Shown piece after piece: positions 15,145 through 16,593 of a stretch of 16,593 bases of DNA. The notes beneath the pieces are model-generated. The model was not told the origin of the DNA and searched no databases. It saw only the letters and a list, made by a program, of their open reading frames with translations. The first letter of the stretch is position 1. Every line of letters starts with the position of its first letter. Position numbers and translations under genes: made by a program. The DNA is taken from assembly GCA_025966335.1 (NCBI GenBank), contig JAICRS010000040.1, positions 1-16,593 on the forward strand, read 5' to 3'. Origin of the DNA: Nocardioidaceae bacterium (GTDB taxonomy: Bacteria; Actinomycetota; Actinomycetes; Propionibacteriales; Nocardioidaceae).

Positions 15145-16539
15145 ATGCGGAGTGCGCACACCGTCGAGCAGGTCCGGGCAGGCGAGGCAGCCCTGATGGC
15201 CTCGCTGCCCGAGGGCACGCTGATGGCCCGCGCGGCCTCCGGTCTCGCGCATGCGGTGCTCGAGCTGCTCGGCGGCGGCTACGGCCGGCGGGTCCTGCTG
15301 CTGGTCGGGTCCGGCGACAACGGTGGCGACGCGTTGTACGCCGGCGCACTGCTGTCCCGGCGCGGAGCCGCCGTGCAGGCCCTCCTGCTCCGCCCGGACA
15401 AGGCCCATCCTGCAGGCCTGAAGGCGCTGCGGGGCGCGGGCGGACGGGTGGTCACCGACCTCTCCGCGGCGAGGACGCCGGACGTGGTCGTCGACGGGAT
15501 CGTGGGCATCGGAGCCAGCGGCGGGCTGCGGGCCGAGGCCGCCTCGGTCGTGCAAAGGCTGCCGACGGTCCCCGTCGTCGCCGTCGACGTGCCGAGCGGT
15601 GTGGACGTCGACACCGGGCGGGTCGACGGTCCGCACGTGCAGGCCACCGTCACGGTCACCTTCGGCACCCACAAGATCGCCCACCTGGTCGACCCGGCGG
15701 CACCAGCCTGCGGCGCCGTCCACCTCGTCGACATCGGTCTCGACCTTCCGCCGGCCCAGGTCACCTCGCTGCAGGCCGACGACGTCGCCGCGTTGCTGCC
15801 GGTGCCCGAACCGGACGCGCACAAGTACACCCGCGGTGTGGTCGGCGTGCGCGCCGGCTCGCGCGATTACCCCGGCGCCGCCGTACTCTGCGTCGCCGGC
15901 GCCGCCGCAGGCCTGGCCGGCATGGTGCGGTACGACGGGGAGGCCGCCGACCTGGTCCGCGAGGCGCACCCCGAGGTCGTCGTCAACGACGGACGGGTCC
16001 AGGCCTGGGTCGTCGGGTCCGGCGGCGGCGCCGACGCGGACAAGGCGCTGCAGGCATCCCTGGCGGACCGGGTGCCGATCGTGGTCGACGCGGACGGCCT
16101 GACCCATGTCACCGGGCCGCTCGGGATCCCCGCCCTGCTCACCCCGCACGCCGGTGAGCTCGCGCGGATGCTGGACGTGGGTCGTGCGGAGGTCGAGGCG
16201 GAGCAGCTCCGGTGCGCACGGGAGGCCGCGCGGCGGTTCGGCTGCGTCGTGCTCCTCAAGGGCCGGCACACCCTCGTGGCCGCGCCCGACGGCGACGTCC
16301 GGGTGAGCACGGTCGGGGTGCCCTGGCTCGCCACGGCCGGCTCCGGCGACGTGCTCGCCGGCCTCTGCGGCGCCCTGCTCGCCGCGGGCCTGACGCCCCT
16401 CGACGCCGGCTCGGTCGGGGCCTGGGTGCACGGCGCGGCGGCCGCGACGACCGGCCGCGGCGGCCCGGTCACCGCCGGCGACGTCGCCCGGGCCATCCCC
16501 GACGTGCGCCGCACGCTGCTCGCCCCCTCCCGGGCCTGA
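15145..16539 (+). CDS. nnr: Bifunctional NAD(P)H-hydrate epimerase / ADP-dependent NAD(P)H-hydrate dehydratase
   Basis: This 464-aa protein repairs damaged (hydrated) NADH and NADPH. The N-terminal epimerase domain (about 1-205, YjeF_N/NnrE) has LLLVGSGDNGGDALYAGALL at 52-71, Asp117 in VVDGIVGIG, and AVDVPSGVD at 146-154. The C-terminal dehydratase domain (about 215-460, ribokinase-like YjeF_C/NnrD) has KYTRG at 227-231, LLTPHAGE at 331-338, LLKGRHT from 370 and TAGSGDVLAG with catalytic Asp402. It resembles mycobacterial Rv3433c over its length. ATG 15145 (MRSAHTVEQV) is chosen over GTG 15136 because GGAGAGGG at 15129-15136 is well spaced for it and the family begins there. It is third in the glmS-acpS-nnr run. 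Confidence 0.95.
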   Translation: MRSAHTVEQVRAGEAALMASLPEGTLMARAASGLAHAVLELLGGGYGRRVLLLVGSGDNGGDALYAGALLSRRGAAVQALLLRPDKAHPAGLKALRGAGGRVVTDLSAARTPDVVVDGIVGIGASGGLRAEAASVVQRLPTVPVVAVDVPSGVDVDTGRVDGPHVQATVTVTFGTHKIAHLVDPAAPACGAVHLVDIGLDLPPAQVTSLQADDVAALLPVPEPDAHKYTRGVVGVRAGSRDYPGAAVLCVAGAAAGLAGMVRYDGEAADLVREAHPEVVVNDGRVQAWVVGSGGGADADKALQASLADRVPIVVDADGLTHVTGPLGIPALLTPHAGELARMLDVGRAEVEAEQLRCAREAARRFGCVVLLKGRHTLVAAPDGDVRVSTVGVPWLATAGSGDVLAGLCGALLAAGLTPLDAGSVGAWVHGAAAATTGRGGPVTAGDVARAIPDVRRTLLAPSRA

Positions 16540-16568
16540 GCCACCTGCAGTGGGAGGATGGACCCGCC

Positions 16569-16593
16569 ATGAACGACTCCGTTGCCTCGCGCC
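16569..16593 (+). CDS. Start of next gene, probably alanine racemase (alr), truncated by window end
   Basis: ATG 16569 opens a frame reading MNDSVASR up to the window edge, preceded by a GGGAGG ribosome site (16551-16556 region). It begins 29 nt after the nnr stop on the same strand. Eight residues cannot identify a protein. Alanine racemase is suggested only by gene order, since alr usually follows glmS-acpS-nnr in actinobacteria. Confidence 0.4.

Overview
This is a high-GC window with frequent GTG starts, TANNNT -10 boxes close to start codons, and a gene order (rplM-rpsI-glmM ... coaA/glmS-acpS-nnr-[alr]) typical of Actinobacteria. The protein sequences look most like Nocardioidaceae and other Propionibacteriales. 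That placement comes from recognition of the sequences, not from a search.

Region 1 (1-4580) is an accessory reactive-nitrogen module. On the minus strand, three genes overlap by 4 nt each: a winged-helix regulator with C-terminal cysteines, an NnrS-like multi-helix membrane protein, and a large membrane protein fused to a blue-copper cupredoxin domain that runs off the left edge. The last gene is probably a membrane-anchored copper nitrite reductase (NirK-type) fusion, but the NirK part lies outside the window. Divergent from them is a hemerythrin-DUF2249 protein of the kind linked to NO and nitrite stress. An AT-rich intergenic island between the two directions is the likely control site. 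The module ends in a perfect 15-bp hairpin shared with the convergent citrate synthase gene.

Region 2 (4597-8651) is core metabolism and translation. It holds citrate synthase (minus strand) and, divergently, rplM-rpsI-glmM, with a good promoter, a structured leader of about 115 nt before rplM, and a hairpin terminator after glmM.

Region 3 (8672-11756) holds three paralogous two-domain GNAT acetyltransferases of 334-339 aa. Two are in tandem on the plus strand with an ATGA overlap. The third is convergent, downstream of coaA.

Region 4 (11787-16593) contains coaA (pantothenate kinase, minus strand) and, divergently, glmS, acpS and a bifunctional NAD(P)HX epimerase/dehydratase. The first codons of another gene, probably alr, follow. 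glmM and glmS together feed UDP-GlcNAc synthesis. CoaA makes the CoA whose phosphopantetheine arm AcpS transfers to acyl carrier protein.

The most interesting parts are the copper/NnrS/hemerythrin module with its possible Fe-S or NO-sensing regulator, the rplM leader, and the GNAT trio. I see no mobile element, CRISPR array, tRNA or rRNA.
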